The notes beneath the pieces are model-generated. The model saw nothing but the letters and a program-made list of their open reading frames with translations. It searched no databases and had not been told where the DNA came from. A stretch of 64,000 nucleotides of DNA from assembly GCF_000559085.1 (NCBI RefSeq), contig NZ_JALN02000001.1, positions 372,001 through 436,000 on the forward strand, read 5' to 3'. The number at the start of each line of letters is the position of its first letter. Position 1 is the first letter of the stretch. Below, one piece after another: positions 42,603 to 51,216 of this stretch. The translations under genes were made by a program, and so were the position numbers. The stretch comes from Mycolicibacterium aromaticivorans JS19b1 = JCM 16368. GTDB lineage: Bacteria > Actinomycetota > Actinomycetes > Mycobacteriales > Mycobacteriaceae.

Positions 42603-43850
42603 TCACGACCCTCTCCGTGAGATCGCCGAATCCACCCCGGGCGTGCGGTTACTGTCGTGCTCACCGCGCGTTTCGGTCGCCTTGCGGTATGTACGCAGCA
42701 TCTCCTCGGCGATCCGGTCCCAGGTGTATCGCGCGCAGACACGATCCCGTCCGGCGAGTCCTAGGCTGCGCCGTAGGAACGCATCGTCCAGGATCGGTAA
42801 GGCGGCCGCAGCGATGGCGCGGGGGTTGCGTGGCGGCACCAGCCGGCCGGTCACGTCGTCGACGACCGTGTCCAGCGTGCCACCCACCGCCGATGCGATC
42901 ACGGGAATCCCGCACGCCATTGCCTCCAGGGGAACTGTTCCGAAGCCCTCGTACCACGGTGCGGAGATCACGACGTCGGCAGAGCGGAGCATTTGCGGCA
43001 TGCTGCTGTGCGGGATCGCCCCGGTGAATACCACCCGGTCGGCGACACCCAGCTCGGAAGCGAGCTCTGCGAGCCGTCGTACTTCGGCACTGCCGCTCAG
43101 ATGCCCGGGGTCCGGGCCACCAACAATGATCAGCTCCGCCTGCGGGATGTGCCGGAGAGCCAGGATTATTGTGTCAAATCCCCTGTCGGCCAATGACGTA
43201 GCCGCCGCGACAATACGTGGGCGCCCGCCCTGCTCGACGCACGTACCGTGAGCGCAGAACTCGTCTGCATCGACGCCACACGGCACCACCGACAGGCGCG
43301 AGCGGGAAACGCCGAACCGGACCAGCTCCTGTACCTCTTCGGTGCACGTCGCGACAACCCACGATGCATGCCGGGCGACCAGTCTCTCGAGCTTCGCGCG
43401 TGCGTCACGGCCGGCTTCCCGTCGACCAAGCTGTCTCTCTTTGACAGCACCCAGCTCGTGGAAGGTCTGCACCGTCGGAATCCCGCTGCTGAGGGTCGCC
43501 AATTCCGTTGCAACACCGGATGTCCAGAAGTGCGCGTGCGCCACGTCTGGTGCGAATTCGGCCCACTGGACTGCCAGAGAATGGCCGAATTCGCCGAGGA
43601 ATTCTGTGATTTGGGCTTCGGGTACCGGCTCGGGGGGGCCGACATCCACGTGCACTACGGTATACCCGTGCGCAGTCGCGACGCGATCCGGGCTGTCCGG
43701 GTCGCTTCGCCGCGTGTAGACCGTGACCTCGTGGCCTCGCCGTGCCACCGCGGCGGACATCTGTGCGACATAGCGACTTCGAGCGTCCGTGCATGGGGCG
43801 GTGGTATCCGCCAGCGGGCTGGCATGTGCGGACACTACTGCTGCTTTCAT
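42603..43850 (-). CDS. Family 4 glycosyltransferase
   Basis: A 415-residue GT-B fold glycosyltransferase. The N-terminal part has SRYVAQMSAAVARRGHEVTV and HAHFWTSGVATELA; the C-terminal donor domain has VVFTGAIPHSSMPQMLRSAD, APWYEGFGTVPLEAMACGIP (E-x7-E pattern) and SAVGGTLDTVVD. This is the MshA/sucrose-phosphate-synthase-like branch. No membrane span is present. It overlaps the DUF385 gene by four bases (ATGA). Donor and acceptor are unknown. Confidence 0.88.
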   Translation of the reverse strand: MKAAVVSAHASPLADTTAPCTDARSRYVAQMSAAVARRGHEVTVYTRRSDPDSPDRVATAHGYTVVHVDVGPPEPVPEAQITEFLGEFGHSLAVQWAEFAPDVAHAHFWTSGVATELATLSSGIPTVQTFHELGAVKERQLGRREAGRDARAKLERLVARHASWVVATCTEEVQELVRFGVSRSRLSVVPCGVDADEFCAHGTCVEQGGRPRIVAAATSLADRGFDTIILALRHIPQAELIIVGGPDPGHLSGSAEVRRLAELASELGVADRVVFTGAIPHSSMPQMLRSADVVISAPWYEGFGTVPLEAMACGIPVIASAVGGTLDTVVDDVTGRLVPPRNPRAIAAAALPILDDAFLRRSLGLAGRDRVCARYTWDRIAEEMLRTYRKATETRGEHDSNRTPGVDSAISRRGS

Positions 43851-44407
43851 CCCGTGCTCTTTTCGTCGACTGCCGAACTACTGTCATGCGGGTCGTCCCT
43901 GTCCCCTTGCCCGTTGGGCCGCGAACCGCGCGGTACGAATTGGATGAAGGGCAAGCGGCGCCCGAGTGCGCGGAAGTCGGTGTCGGATCCGTCGACCGGC
44001 AGTCCCAACAGATGCGGAAGCACATAGCGTGCCAACGTGCGGTGTCGAGCCGCGTAGCGGGCGAAGACTTCGGCACCGTCAGACTCCGACAACGCTGCTG
44101 CGATCACCGGGAATGTTCGTCTGCCGACTTGGATACTGACCTCAGGAGCAGCAATGACGTTGCGGTACCAGGCCGCGCCGGTTCCCCACCCGGAAGCAAC
44201 GACGTAGCTTCCCGTTGTGCGATCGTGGTCGACTACTTCGAGCACCGTCCGGCGCGGCCTACCGGTGATACGGCCGACGTGATGGAGAAGCAGTAGCCGA
44301 TCGGCGAAAAGCCACCCGCAGCCAATCCGGTAGAGATAAACCGGTATTCGCAGCAGCAGCCGGCTCACCCCGGCGGAGGGATCGAGGTGTTTCACCATCC
44401 TCATCAC
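43847..44407 (-). CDS. DUF385 F420-type nitroreductase-fold protein
   Basis: A 186-residue DUF385 protein. The signature is GRITGRPRRTVLEVVDHD, followed by SYVVASGWGTGAAWYRNVIAAP, matching the F420-dependent reductase fold. The hydrophobic N-terminal helix (LLLRIPVYLYRIGCGWLF) suggests membrane contact, as in Ddn. The acidic tail is variable. The start is GTG 44407 or ATG 44404; the ribosome site sits in the loop of a small hairpin (44405-44420). It is the ninth gene of the leftward run and overlaps the GT4 gene. Confidence 0.84.
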   Translation of the reverse strand: MMRMVKHLDPSAGVSRLLLRIPVYLYRIGCGWLFADRLLLLHHVGRITGRPRRTVLEVVDHDRTTGSYVVASGWGTGAAWYRNVIAAPEVSIQVGRRTFPVIAAALSESDGAEVFARYAARHRTLARYVLPHLLGLPVDGSDTDFRALGRRLPFIQFVPRGSRPNGQGDRDDPHDSSSAVDEKSTG

Positions 44408-44420
44408 TGTCCTCTCAGTG
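44405..44420 (-). promoter_or_regulatory. Small hairpin with Shine-Dalgarno in loop
   Basis: On the minus strand CACTG-AGAGGA-CAGTG: five-base arms flank the ribosome binding sequence, and the downstream arm includes the GTG start of the DUF385 gene. Pairing could reduce initiation. The stem is short, so confidence is low. Confidence 0.35.
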
Positions 44421-44460
44421 CACCCGGGGGCGGTCGGTCATTGAAATATCCTCCTGGCCA

Positions 44461-45555
44461 TCAGGTGTGTCGGTATCGTTCGGCGTCCTCGGCGATGGAC
44501 ACGCCGTGGCCCGGGCGGTCGTGCGGCAGGTGGAGGTGACCGTCTCGGGGGGTGGGTGCGTCGTTGAACACTTCCGCCTCGAGGCGGGCGTGATCGACGA
44601 AGTATTCGAGGTGGCGGAAATTGGGGACCGCGGCGGCCACCGGGACGTGCAAGGCAGGTGCGCAGTGCGCGGAGACCTGCCGGTTGCGAGCGGCGGCCAG
44701 CGATGCTGCCGCACGCCAGCCGGTGTAACCACCGCAACGAGTGACATCGAGTTGCAAACAGTCGACCACCGGAAGCAGGCGCCGCGCGTCATAGAGATCG
44801 GCGACGTACTCCCCTGCCGCCACATCACAGCGCAGTGCGCGTCGCACCTCGCTGAGACCTTCGGTGTCATCGCTGCTCACGGGTTCTTCGAACCAGACCA
44901 CGCCGAGGTCGTCGAGCGCCGCGCCGATCCGCCGGGCCTGGCCCGGGGTGTACGCGCCGTTCGCATCGACCATCAGCTCGACATCGTCACCTGCCAGCAG
45001 CCGCAACCGGCGAACGCGGGCCAGGTCGCGGTTGAGGTCGCCACCCCAATCCTGTCCTATCTTGATCTTCATCGCCGTGCACCCCGCGGCCTGCCACGAT
45101 TCGATCTGTCGAGCGAGCCGGGCATCGTCGAGGTTAGTGAAACCCCCGGAGCCGTAAATCTTCACAGCGCAGCGGCTTTGACCAAGAATCTCTGACAACG
45201 GCTGGTGAAGCAGTTTTGCTTTGAGGTCCCATAATGCGATGTCGACCGCCGAGATTGCCTGCATCACGAGCCCGCGGGTGCCGTAGTTGCGGCAGCTGCG
45301 GCGCATCGCTTCCCAGGCGCCGGTGATATCGAACGGGTCTCGGCCGGTGAGCACCTCGGCGAGGTGTTCGATGACAACGGTGCCCGCGGCAGGCGAGCTG
45401 TAGGTCCACCCCATGCCCGAGGTTCCGTCGGCCTGCACGTGGACCACCACTGCGGTGGTGGTATCCCAGGTCAGGGTGCCGTCAGCTTCGGGTCCGTCGG
45501 TGGGCACGGTGTAGGTGGCCACCCGTAGGTCCTCAACTCGTGCGGTTGAGGTCAT
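44461..45555 (-). CDS. Enolase superfamily (mandelate racemase subgroup) dehydratase
   Basis: A 364-residue enzyme with an N-terminal capping domain and a TIM barrel. The catalytic KxK motif is Lys163/Lys165 (AMKIKIG), the metal ligands are Asp197 (VDANG), Glu223 (WFEEP) and Glu249 (AGEYV), and His297 with Asp270 forms the dyad of the mandelate racemase subgroup. All residues are intact. Such proteins usually dehydrate sugar acids or epimerise hydroxyacids. ATG 45555 overlaps the GMC oxidoreductase stop (ATGA), which suggests it acts on the product of that oxidase. Confidence 0.9.
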   Translation of the reverse strand: MTSTARVEDLRVATYTVPTDGPEADGTLTWDTTTAVVVHVQADGTSGMGWTYSSPAAGTVVIEHLAEVLTGRDPFDITGAWEAMRRSCRNYGTRGLVMQAISAVDIALWDLKAKLLHQPLSEILGQSRCAVKIYGSGGFTNLDDARLARQIESWQAAGCTAMKIKIGQDWGGDLNRDLARVRRLRLLAGDDVELMVDANGAYTPGQARRIGAALDDLGVVWFEEPVSSDDTEGLSEVRRALRCDVAAGEYVADLYDARRLLPVVDCLQLDVTRCGGYTGWRAAASLAAARNRQVSAHCAPALHVPVAAAVPNFRHLEYFVDHARLEAEVFNDAPTPRDGHLHLPHDRPGHGVSIAEDAERYRHT

Positions 45556-47195
45556 GACGATTTGGCATGAACGGCAAGCAGATCGGCAGCGCGCGCCGCC
45601 AGTGCCATGATCGTCAGCGCCGGGTTGGCCGCCCCCTGGGTCGGCATGACACTGCCGTCGACGACGTAGACGCGGTCCACACCGAAGACACGGTGCTCGG
45701 CGTCGATCACCCCGTCCTGCGGGCGCTGTGCCATCCGGGCACCGCCGACGAGATGGGCATAGCGCTCAATGGTGATGACTTCCTGTGCGCCGGCTGCGCG
45801 CAGCAGGTCGGACATGACGTCAGTGGCGGCGCGAATGAGCTGTCGGTCGTTGTCGCACTGGCTGTAGGCGAAGTGTGCGACCGGCAGACCGTGCCGGTCG
45901 GTCTCGTCGGCCAAGGTGACGCGGTTGCCGGACTGTGGCAGTAGCTCGCACAGCGCACCGAGAGTGGCCCAGTGGACGTAGTCGCGCATATATTCGCGCA
46001 ACGTCTGCCCCCAATGGCCCTGTGCGGCAACATGTTCTGCCCAGGTGATCGGCAGTGGGCTGACTGTTTGGATGGAGAAGCCGCGTCGGTACGGCTTGGT
46101 CGGATCGGTTTCGTAGAACTGCTCGGTGCTGACTTCCGGCGGTGGCCCCTTGTACATCCGGATGTCGTCGTCGAAGCGGCCGGCCACCTGGGGCGCTCCT
46201 TGCACCATGAGGTAACGGCCTACCTGGCCGTAGTCGTTGCCCAATCCATCGGGGTGCGCCTCGGTTGCCGAAAGCAGCAGCAGACGGGGGGTTTCGATGG
46301 AGTAGCCGGCTACGGCCACCGCGTGTGCGCGTTGGCGGTGCAACCTGCCGGCGTGGAAATACGTGACACCGGTTGCGGCGCCGGTGCGTTCGTCGACCAG
46401 GATGCAGCTGACATGACTGTCGGGCCGGACCTCGGCGCCATGAGCCAGCGCGTCGGGTATGTGGGTGATCAACGGGCTGGCCTTGGCGTTCACCTTGCAG
46501 CCCTGGATGCAGAAACCTCGGTAGATGCAATGCGGCCGGTTGCCGAAGCGGCCGTTGGGTATCGCGACCGGCCCGACGCGCATGTCGATGCCCATGGCCT
46601 CGGCCCCCCGCAAAGCGGTGAGGCCGTTGCCGCTGACCGGGTGGGGACTGTGCGGGTATGAATGCGGATCGCCCCAGGGCCAGTTCTGGCCGGCTACCGG
46701 AAGCTCAGCTTCGATCTGCTCGTAATAGTGCCGCAGGTCCTGGTAGGCGATCGGCCAGTCGGCACCGACTCCGTCGACGGTGTGCGTGTGGAAGTCCGAA
46801 GGGTGAAACCGCGGCGTGTAGCCAGCGTAATGGACCATCGATCCACCGACACCACGCCCGGAGTTGTTGGAGCCCAGGGGAACCGGATCCGAACCGCCGA
46901 TCTGCCGTGGGTCGGTCCAGTACAGGCCGTGCGAGCCCCGCTCGTCGCTCACCCAGTCGGTGTCGGGGTCCCAGAACGGTCCGGCGTCGAGAACCACTAT
47001 CGACCATCCGGCACGGGCTAACCGCTGCGCCAACGTGGCACCGCCGGCGCCCGCGCCGATGATGACGAGGTCGACCACGTCGTCGTGCCCGTAGCGGCGC
47101 ATGTCGGCACGTAACCGGTGATTGGTGCGGGTCCCGTCGTTGGGCACCAGCCACGCCGATTCGTTGCGCGCACGTACCTCCCGCGTGCTAGCCAT
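45552..47195 (-). CDS. GMC oxidoreductase, gluconate 2-dehydrogenase alpha-like
   Basis: A 547-residue FAD enzyme. The FAD-binding GAGAGG is at 47-52, the second GMC stretch NNSGRGVGGSMVHYAGYTPR follows, HCIYRGFCIQGCKVNAKAS has four cysteines or histidines typical of the gluconate-dehydrogenase large-subunit group, and the C-terminal active-site region is VGGARM...NPALTIMALAARAA. No Tat or other signal is present, so it should be cytoplasmic. It overlaps the subunit 3 gene by eight bases and the dehydratase gene by four. A polyol, sugar or sugar acid is the expected substrate. Confidence 0.88.
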   Translation of the reverse strand: MASTREVRARNESAWLVPNDGTRTNHRLRADMRRYGHDDVVDLVIIGAGAGGATLAQRLARAGWSIVVLDAGPFWDPDTDWVSDERGSHGLYWTDPRQIGGSDPVPLGSNNSGRGVGGSMVHYAGYTPRFHPSDFHTHTVDGVGADWPIAYQDLRHYYEQIEAELPVAGQNWPWGDPHSYPHSPHPVSGNGLTALRGAEAMGIDMRVGPVAIPNGRFGNRPHCIYRGFCIQGCKVNAKASPLITHIPDALAHGAEVRPDSHVSCILVDERTGAATGVTYFHAGRLHRQRAHAVAVAGYSIETPRLLLLSATEAHPDGLGNDYGQVGRYLMVQGAPQVAGRFDDDIRMYKGPPPEVSTEQFYETDPTKPYRRGFSIQTVSPLPITWAEHVAAQGHWGQTLREYMRDYVHWATLGALCELLPQSGNRVTLADETDRHGLPVAHFAYSQCDNDRQLIRAATDVMSDLLRAAGAQEVITIERYAHLVGGARMAQRPQDGVIDAEHRVFGVDRVYVVDGSVMPTQGAANPALTIMALAARAADLLAVHAKSS

Positions 47196-47898
47196 CGGCA
47201 GTCCTGGCGGGCAGGTCGTCGTCCGCGCGCCGGGCGCGTTCCACGCGTTGCGCGAAGGGGACGGGGTCGACGTCGTCGTGGTCTGTGACCTCAAAGCCTT
47301 CGCGAGCATTGATACCGGGATTGAGGTAGCCGCGCGGGTAGGCGGGGCCGGGGAAGCCCATCTCATTCCACGCCCACGGATGGGAGTAGAACGCGGTGCA
47401 CGCGTAGCGCGTCCACAGGCTCCACACGTGGGTGGCCGACCAGTCGTGCCAAGTCTGGCCGCGATCGGCGAGGTCTTGGACATCCTGGAGTAGACGCGCC
47501 TGTGCGGAGCGTTGCAGATCGGCGTAGCCGCGGTCGTAGCGACAGTGGGCGTCGGCATCCAAGGCCGCGAGCGACCCGCGCCAGGCCTGACCGTCCTCCG
47601 GAAGGTCGTCGTAGTGCCAGCCGTCAGTCTCGCCGGCCGCCAGTCGTTGGTCGATCAGCGCCAGGACCGGCACTCGCGGATCGTGGTCTTGCGCAAGTAG
47701 CAGATCGAGCATGGGCTCAGCCACGCTGATTTCCTGGGCGGTGAAGAATGCCAGTGCCGTAGGCACCGCCAGCCGGGCCAGGACCACCCGTGCGGTCACC
47801 TCGTCCCACTGATCGGCCAGGGCCAACACATCGAAGCCAGGGAATCGACCCCTGTTCTGCGGTGTGATGGCCCGCTGGTGGGAACGACGGATCGGCAT
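47188..47898 (-). CDS. Gluconate 2-dehydrogenase subunit 3-like protein
   Basis: A 236-residue protein resembling the small (subunit 3, gamma) component of membrane gluconate dehydrogenases: VLARLAVPTALAFFTAQEI, LLAQDHDPRVPVLALIDQRL and the late AFYSHPWAWNEMGFPGPAYP, which is typical of the group. In other bacteria this subunit carries a Tat signal and exports the complex. Here the start MPIRRSHQR lacks the hydrophobic stretch of such a signal. The start overlaps the membrane-protein stop by one base (TGATG). Confidence 0.8.
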   Translation of the reverse strand: MPIRRSHQRAITPQNRGRFPGFDVLALADQWDEVTARVVLARLAVPTALAFFTAQEISVAEPMLDLLLAQDHDPRVPVLALIDQRLAAGETDGWHYDDLPEDGQAWRGSLAALDADAHCRYDRGYADLQRSAQARLLQDVQDLADRGQTWHDWSATHVWSLWTRYACTAFYSHPWAWNEMGFPGPAYPRGYLNPGINAREGFEVTDHDDVDPVPFAQRVERARRADDDLPARTADG

Positions 47899-48350
47899 CA
47901 GCGTGACGCTCCCGCACCGGGACCGGGAAGGTCTTCTCGGCGCAGCAAGGCAGCCAGCAGGCCCATCCCGCCGACCAGGGATGCCAACAACGGCGCGAAG
48001 GCCGGCGGCCCGGACTCCAAGTTGTACTTGGTGATTCCGCCCGGCCGCTGTCGGATTCCCCGCATATGCAGGTAGGCGCCTTGAACGCCGTTGACCACGA
48101 TCAGCGCACTTGCCGCCGGCAAGACCGTGCGCGCGGCGCGCGCGGAGAAGAACCCAGCCACCCCGGCCGGTATCGCGGTGGGCACGATGACGACGGGCCA
48201 ATACATCATCTTGTTGCCGAAGCTGGCGCCGTCGTGGGACAGATAGATTTCGGCGGTGGTGACTGCCGCACCACCGGCAGTCAGCACCGCCAGGGTGCGT
48301 TCGAAGCGGCCGGTTCGGATGGCGTGCAGCGCGGCGGCGATCGGTTTCAC
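47898..48350 (-). CDS. Small polytopic membrane protein
   Basis: A 150-residue membrane protein with about four hydrophobic spans (residues 22-40, 48-68, 75-95 and 118-138). It stands where a cytochrome c subunit would be in gluconate dehydrogenase operons, but shows no CxxCH heme site. I do not recognise the family. It may anchor the GMC/subunit 3 pair to the membrane. GTG 48350 overlaps the stop of the ThDP enzyme gene. Confidence 0.7.
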   Translation of the reverse strand: MKPIAAALHAIRTGRFERTLAVLTAGGAAVTTAEIYLSHDGASFGNKMMYWPVVIVPTAIPAGVAGFFSARAARTVLPAASALIVVNGVQGAYLHMRGIRQRPGGITKYNLESGPPAFAPLLASLVGGMGLLAALLRREDLPGPGAGASR

Positions 48351-50143
48351 TTGTCGGCCTTTTCTTTTGGGAAGTACTGTTGAACTTTTTGTTTGACGCC
48401 CTGCTTGATGAAGCCGGCGGAGTCGTCGTCACCGCCGAGCACGGCTTTGGCCAACGACGTCGCCTGCTCGAAGGTGGCGTGCGGCGGGATGGGCGGCACA
48501 TCAGGGTCGCAGCGCACATCGAGCACGGTGGGGCGGTCTGCGCCCAGCGCTCGCGCCCACGCACCACTCAGGGCGTTCGGGTCGTCGAGGTTTTCCCCGT
48601 TGAGACCCAGGCTGCGAGCGAAACCGGCATAGTCGACATCGGGAAGCGACTGCGACGCTTCGAATTTGGGCGATTCCTCCATGGCCCGCATTTCCCAGGT
48701 GACCTGATTGAGATCGTTGTTGTGCAGTACGGCGATGATCAGACGGGGGTCGGCCCACTGCTGCCAGTACCGGGCGATGGTGATCAACTCGGCCAGCCCG
48801 TTCATCTGCATCGCTCCGTCTCCGACAAAGGCGATGGCCGGACGGTCCGGGTGCGCCCACTTGGCGCCGATCACATAGGGAACCCCGGGCCCCATCGTGG
48901 CCAGCGTTCCGGAAAGTGAGCCGCGGACTCCGGCGGGGAACTTCAGGTGCCGGGCATACCAGTTGGCCGACGAGCCGGAATCCGCGGCAATGATGGCATC
49001 AGCAGGCATGCGCTGGGACAGCTCCCAAAACAATCGCATCGGGTTGATCGGATCGGCGTCGGTCATCGCGGTGCGTTGCACCGTCGTCCACCAGCTGTGG
49101 ACCCACTTTTCGATCTTGTCCCGCCAGGAACGGTCAGTCTTTCGGTGCAGCAGTGGAATCAACGCTTGCAAGGTGGCTTTGGCGTCCCCGACCAGATTGA
49201 TCTCGTACGGATATCGCATGCCGATCCACTTGCCGGAGCGGTCGATCTGCACCGCGCGGGCCTGGTCGAGTTTGGGCAAGAATTGGGTGTAGGGAAAGTT
49301 GGAGCCGACAGTGAGCAGCGTGTCGCAGCCCATCATCAGATGCCAGCTCGCGGTTGTGCCCAGCAAGCCGATCGAACCGGTCACCCAGGGTAGGTCGTCA
49401 GGTAGAACGTCCTTGCCCAGCAGAGCTTTTGCCGCACCGGCACCGAGTAGGTCGGCCACCTGAGCCAACTCGTCCTCGCAGCCGCGCGCTCCCTGACCTA
49501 CCAGTAGCGCGACTTTCTGCCCGGCATTGAGCAGCTCAGCCGTCTTGCGAACGGCGGTGTCGTCAGGCGTCACGCGCGCCCGACTCAGTCCGAGGCTGGA
49601 CGGTACCTGCTTGAACGCGTGCCCAGGAGGCTCGTATGTCAACTCGAAGACATCTGACGGCACGATGATAGCCGTCGGCGCGGATTCGCTGACTGCAACC
49701 CGGATCGCTCGGTCGATCAGGTTGGGCAATTGCTGAGGGACGGTGCACATTTGCACGTAGTCGCTGCAGACGTCCTTGAACAAGCTGAGCAGATCGATCT
49801 CCTGCTGATACGAGCCACCCATTGCCGAGCGCTCCGTTTGCCCCACGATCGCCACCACTGGAACGTGGTCGAGTTTGGCGTCATACAAACCATTGAGCAG
49901 GTGCACCGCACCGGGGCCGCTGGTGGCCACGCACACTGCGCACCGTCCGGAGAACTTCGCGAATCCGACGGCCTCGAAAGCTGCCATCTCTTCATGGCGG
50001 GCTTGAACGAACTGCGGATCGTCGCCGGCCCGCTGCCAGGCCGCCAGCAACCCGTTGATGCCATCGCCGGGAAATCCGAAGACCTGTCGCACTCCCCACT
50101 CCCGCAACCGGGCCAACAGTACGTCCGCAACGGTGTCTTTCAT
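48347..50143 (-). CDS. ThDP-dependent pyruvate oxidase/dehydrogenase-like enzyme
   Basis: A 598-residue thiamine diphosphate enzyme of the acetolactate synthase/PoxB superfamily. The activating glutamate is in ARHEEMAAFEA (Glu51/52), the ThDP and metal motif is VGDGAMQMNGLAELITIARY continuing to LHNNDLNQV, and GVRQVFGFPGDGINGLL opens the N-terminal domain. PoxB converts pyruvate to acetate and CO2, passing electrons to quinone. The extended, lysine-rich C terminus (KQKVQQYFPKEK) resembles membrane-binding tails of PoxB. It starts 56 bases after the SDR gene. Confidence 0.87.
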   Translation of the reverse strand: MKDTVADVLLARLREWGVRQVFGFPGDGINGLLAAWQRAGDDPQFVQARHEEMAAFEAVGFAKFSGRCAVCVATSGPGAVHLLNGLYDAKLDHVPVVAIVGQTERSAMGGSYQQEIDLLSLFKDVCSDYVQMCTVPQQLPNLIDRAIRVAVSESAPTAIIVPSDVFELTYEPPGHAFKQVPSSLGLSRARVTPDDTAVRKTAELLNAGQKVALLVGQGARGCEDELAQVADLLGAGAAKALLGKDVLPDDLPWVTGSIGLLGTTASWHLMMGCDTLLTVGSNFPYTQFLPKLDQARAVQIDRSGKWIGMRYPYEINLVGDAKATLQALIPLLHRKTDRSWRDKIEKWVHSWWTTVQRTAMTDADPINPMRLFWELSQRMPADAIIAADSGSSANWYARHLKFPAGVRGSLSGTLATMGPGVPYVIGAKWAHPDRPAIAFVGDGAMQMNGLAELITIARYWQQWADPRLIIAVLHNNDLNQVTWEMRAMEESPKFEASQSLPDVDYAGFARSLGLNGENLDDPNALSGAWARALGADRPTVLDVRCDPDVPPIPPHATFEQATSLAKAVLGGDDDSAGFIKQGVKQKVQQYFPKEKADK

Positions 50144-50199
50144 GTCTACGCTCCCGAAATCTCTTGTCTATAGGTCTTTACGTCGAATGTCGCTTCGGA

Positions 50200-51216
50200 T
50201 CAGCGGTAGCGCGCGGCAGCGGCCCCGCAGGCGATCAATGCCGCGCCGGCGGCGGCCAGCGACCACCCGCGGGCGTTCTCGGCCAGCCAGCGCTGTGGTG
50301 ACCGCGCCCACGCACGGTCGTCGAAGATCCCATGGGCGCCATAGTCTTTGCCGTCCACGCCGTCGAGGGGCTCCCAGAGGTTGTTGGGCCGGTCCGGGCC
50401 GACGGCTTCCCCGGTCTGTTGTGAGGAGAAGCCGGTCTTGGCGAGATAGCGATCCAGCAACGCCGGAACCGCATGTTGACCCACGATGGTGGCCGCGGTG
50501 CTCGCGCCGACCCAGTAGGTCTTGCGACGCGGGTGGTCGGCGGCGTAGACAATCGCCCGGGCTGCCACCTCCGGTTGATAGATCGGCGGCACCGGCTGCG
50601 GGTGTCGCGGCAGCCGGGACAGCACCCAGGAGAATTGAGGAGTGTTCAGCGCGGGCATCTGAACGACGGTGACGTGGATGTCGCTGTGATCATGCAGCAG
50701 CTCGGTGCGCAGTGATTCGGTGAACCCGTTGATCGCGTGTTTGGCGCCGCAGTACGCCGACTGTAAGGGAATCGCCCGCACGCCAAGGGCGGAGCCGACC
50801 TGCACGATGGTGCCCCGGCCACGCGTGCGCATCCGGGCCAGCGCAGCCATCGTGCCGTAGACGAACCCTAGATAGCTGACTTCGGTGACACGGCGGAACT
50901 CCTCGGGACTGATGTCGGCGAACGGAGCAAAGACCGAGGTGAAGGCATCGTTGACCCAGACATCGATCGGCCCGAAGGTCTCCTCGGCTCTCGTGGCCGC
51001 CGCGTCGACCGCGGCGGCGTCGGCGACGTCGGTGGGAATCGGCAAGGCGCTGCCTCCTGCGGCCTCGACCTCGGCGGCCGCCGCCGCCAAGCCGGCTTCT
51101 CCGCGGGCCAGGAGTACGACGCGGTCACCGCGGCGGCCGAAAGCCTGCGCGGCGGCGCGTCCGATGCCGGCACTGGCTCCGGTGATGACGATCGTGCGGG
51201 GCGAAGATGTGGTCAT
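50200..51216 (-). CDS. SDR oxidoreductase with C-terminal membrane tail
   Basis: A 338-residue short-chain dehydrogenase. TGASAGIGRA is the cofactor site, the NNAG position reads VNDAF, and SAYCGAKHAI holds the catalytic YxxxK. Unlike classical SDRs of about 250 residues, it has a C-terminal extension ending in a hydrophobic segment (WSLAAAGAALIACGAAAARY), a likely membrane anchor. ATG 51216 follows AAGGAG and overlaps the GH15 stop (ATGA). The substrate is unknown. Confidence 0.87.
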   Translation of the reverse strand: MTTSSPRTIVITGASAGIGRAAAQAFGRRGDRVVLLARGEAGLAAAAAEVEAAGGSALPIPTDVADAAAVDAAATRAEETFGPIDVWVNDAFTSVFAPFADISPEEFRRVTEVSYLGFVYGTMAALARMRTRGRGTIVQVGSALGVRAIPLQSAYCGAKHAINGFTESLRTELLHDHSDIHVTVVQMPALNTPQFSWVLSRLPRHPQPVPPIYQPEVAARAIVYAADHPRRKTYWVGASTAATIVGQHAVPALLDRYLAKTGFSSQQTGEAVGPDRPNNLWEPLDGVDGKDYGAHGIFDDRAWARSPQRWLAENARGWSLAAAGAALIACGAAAARYR

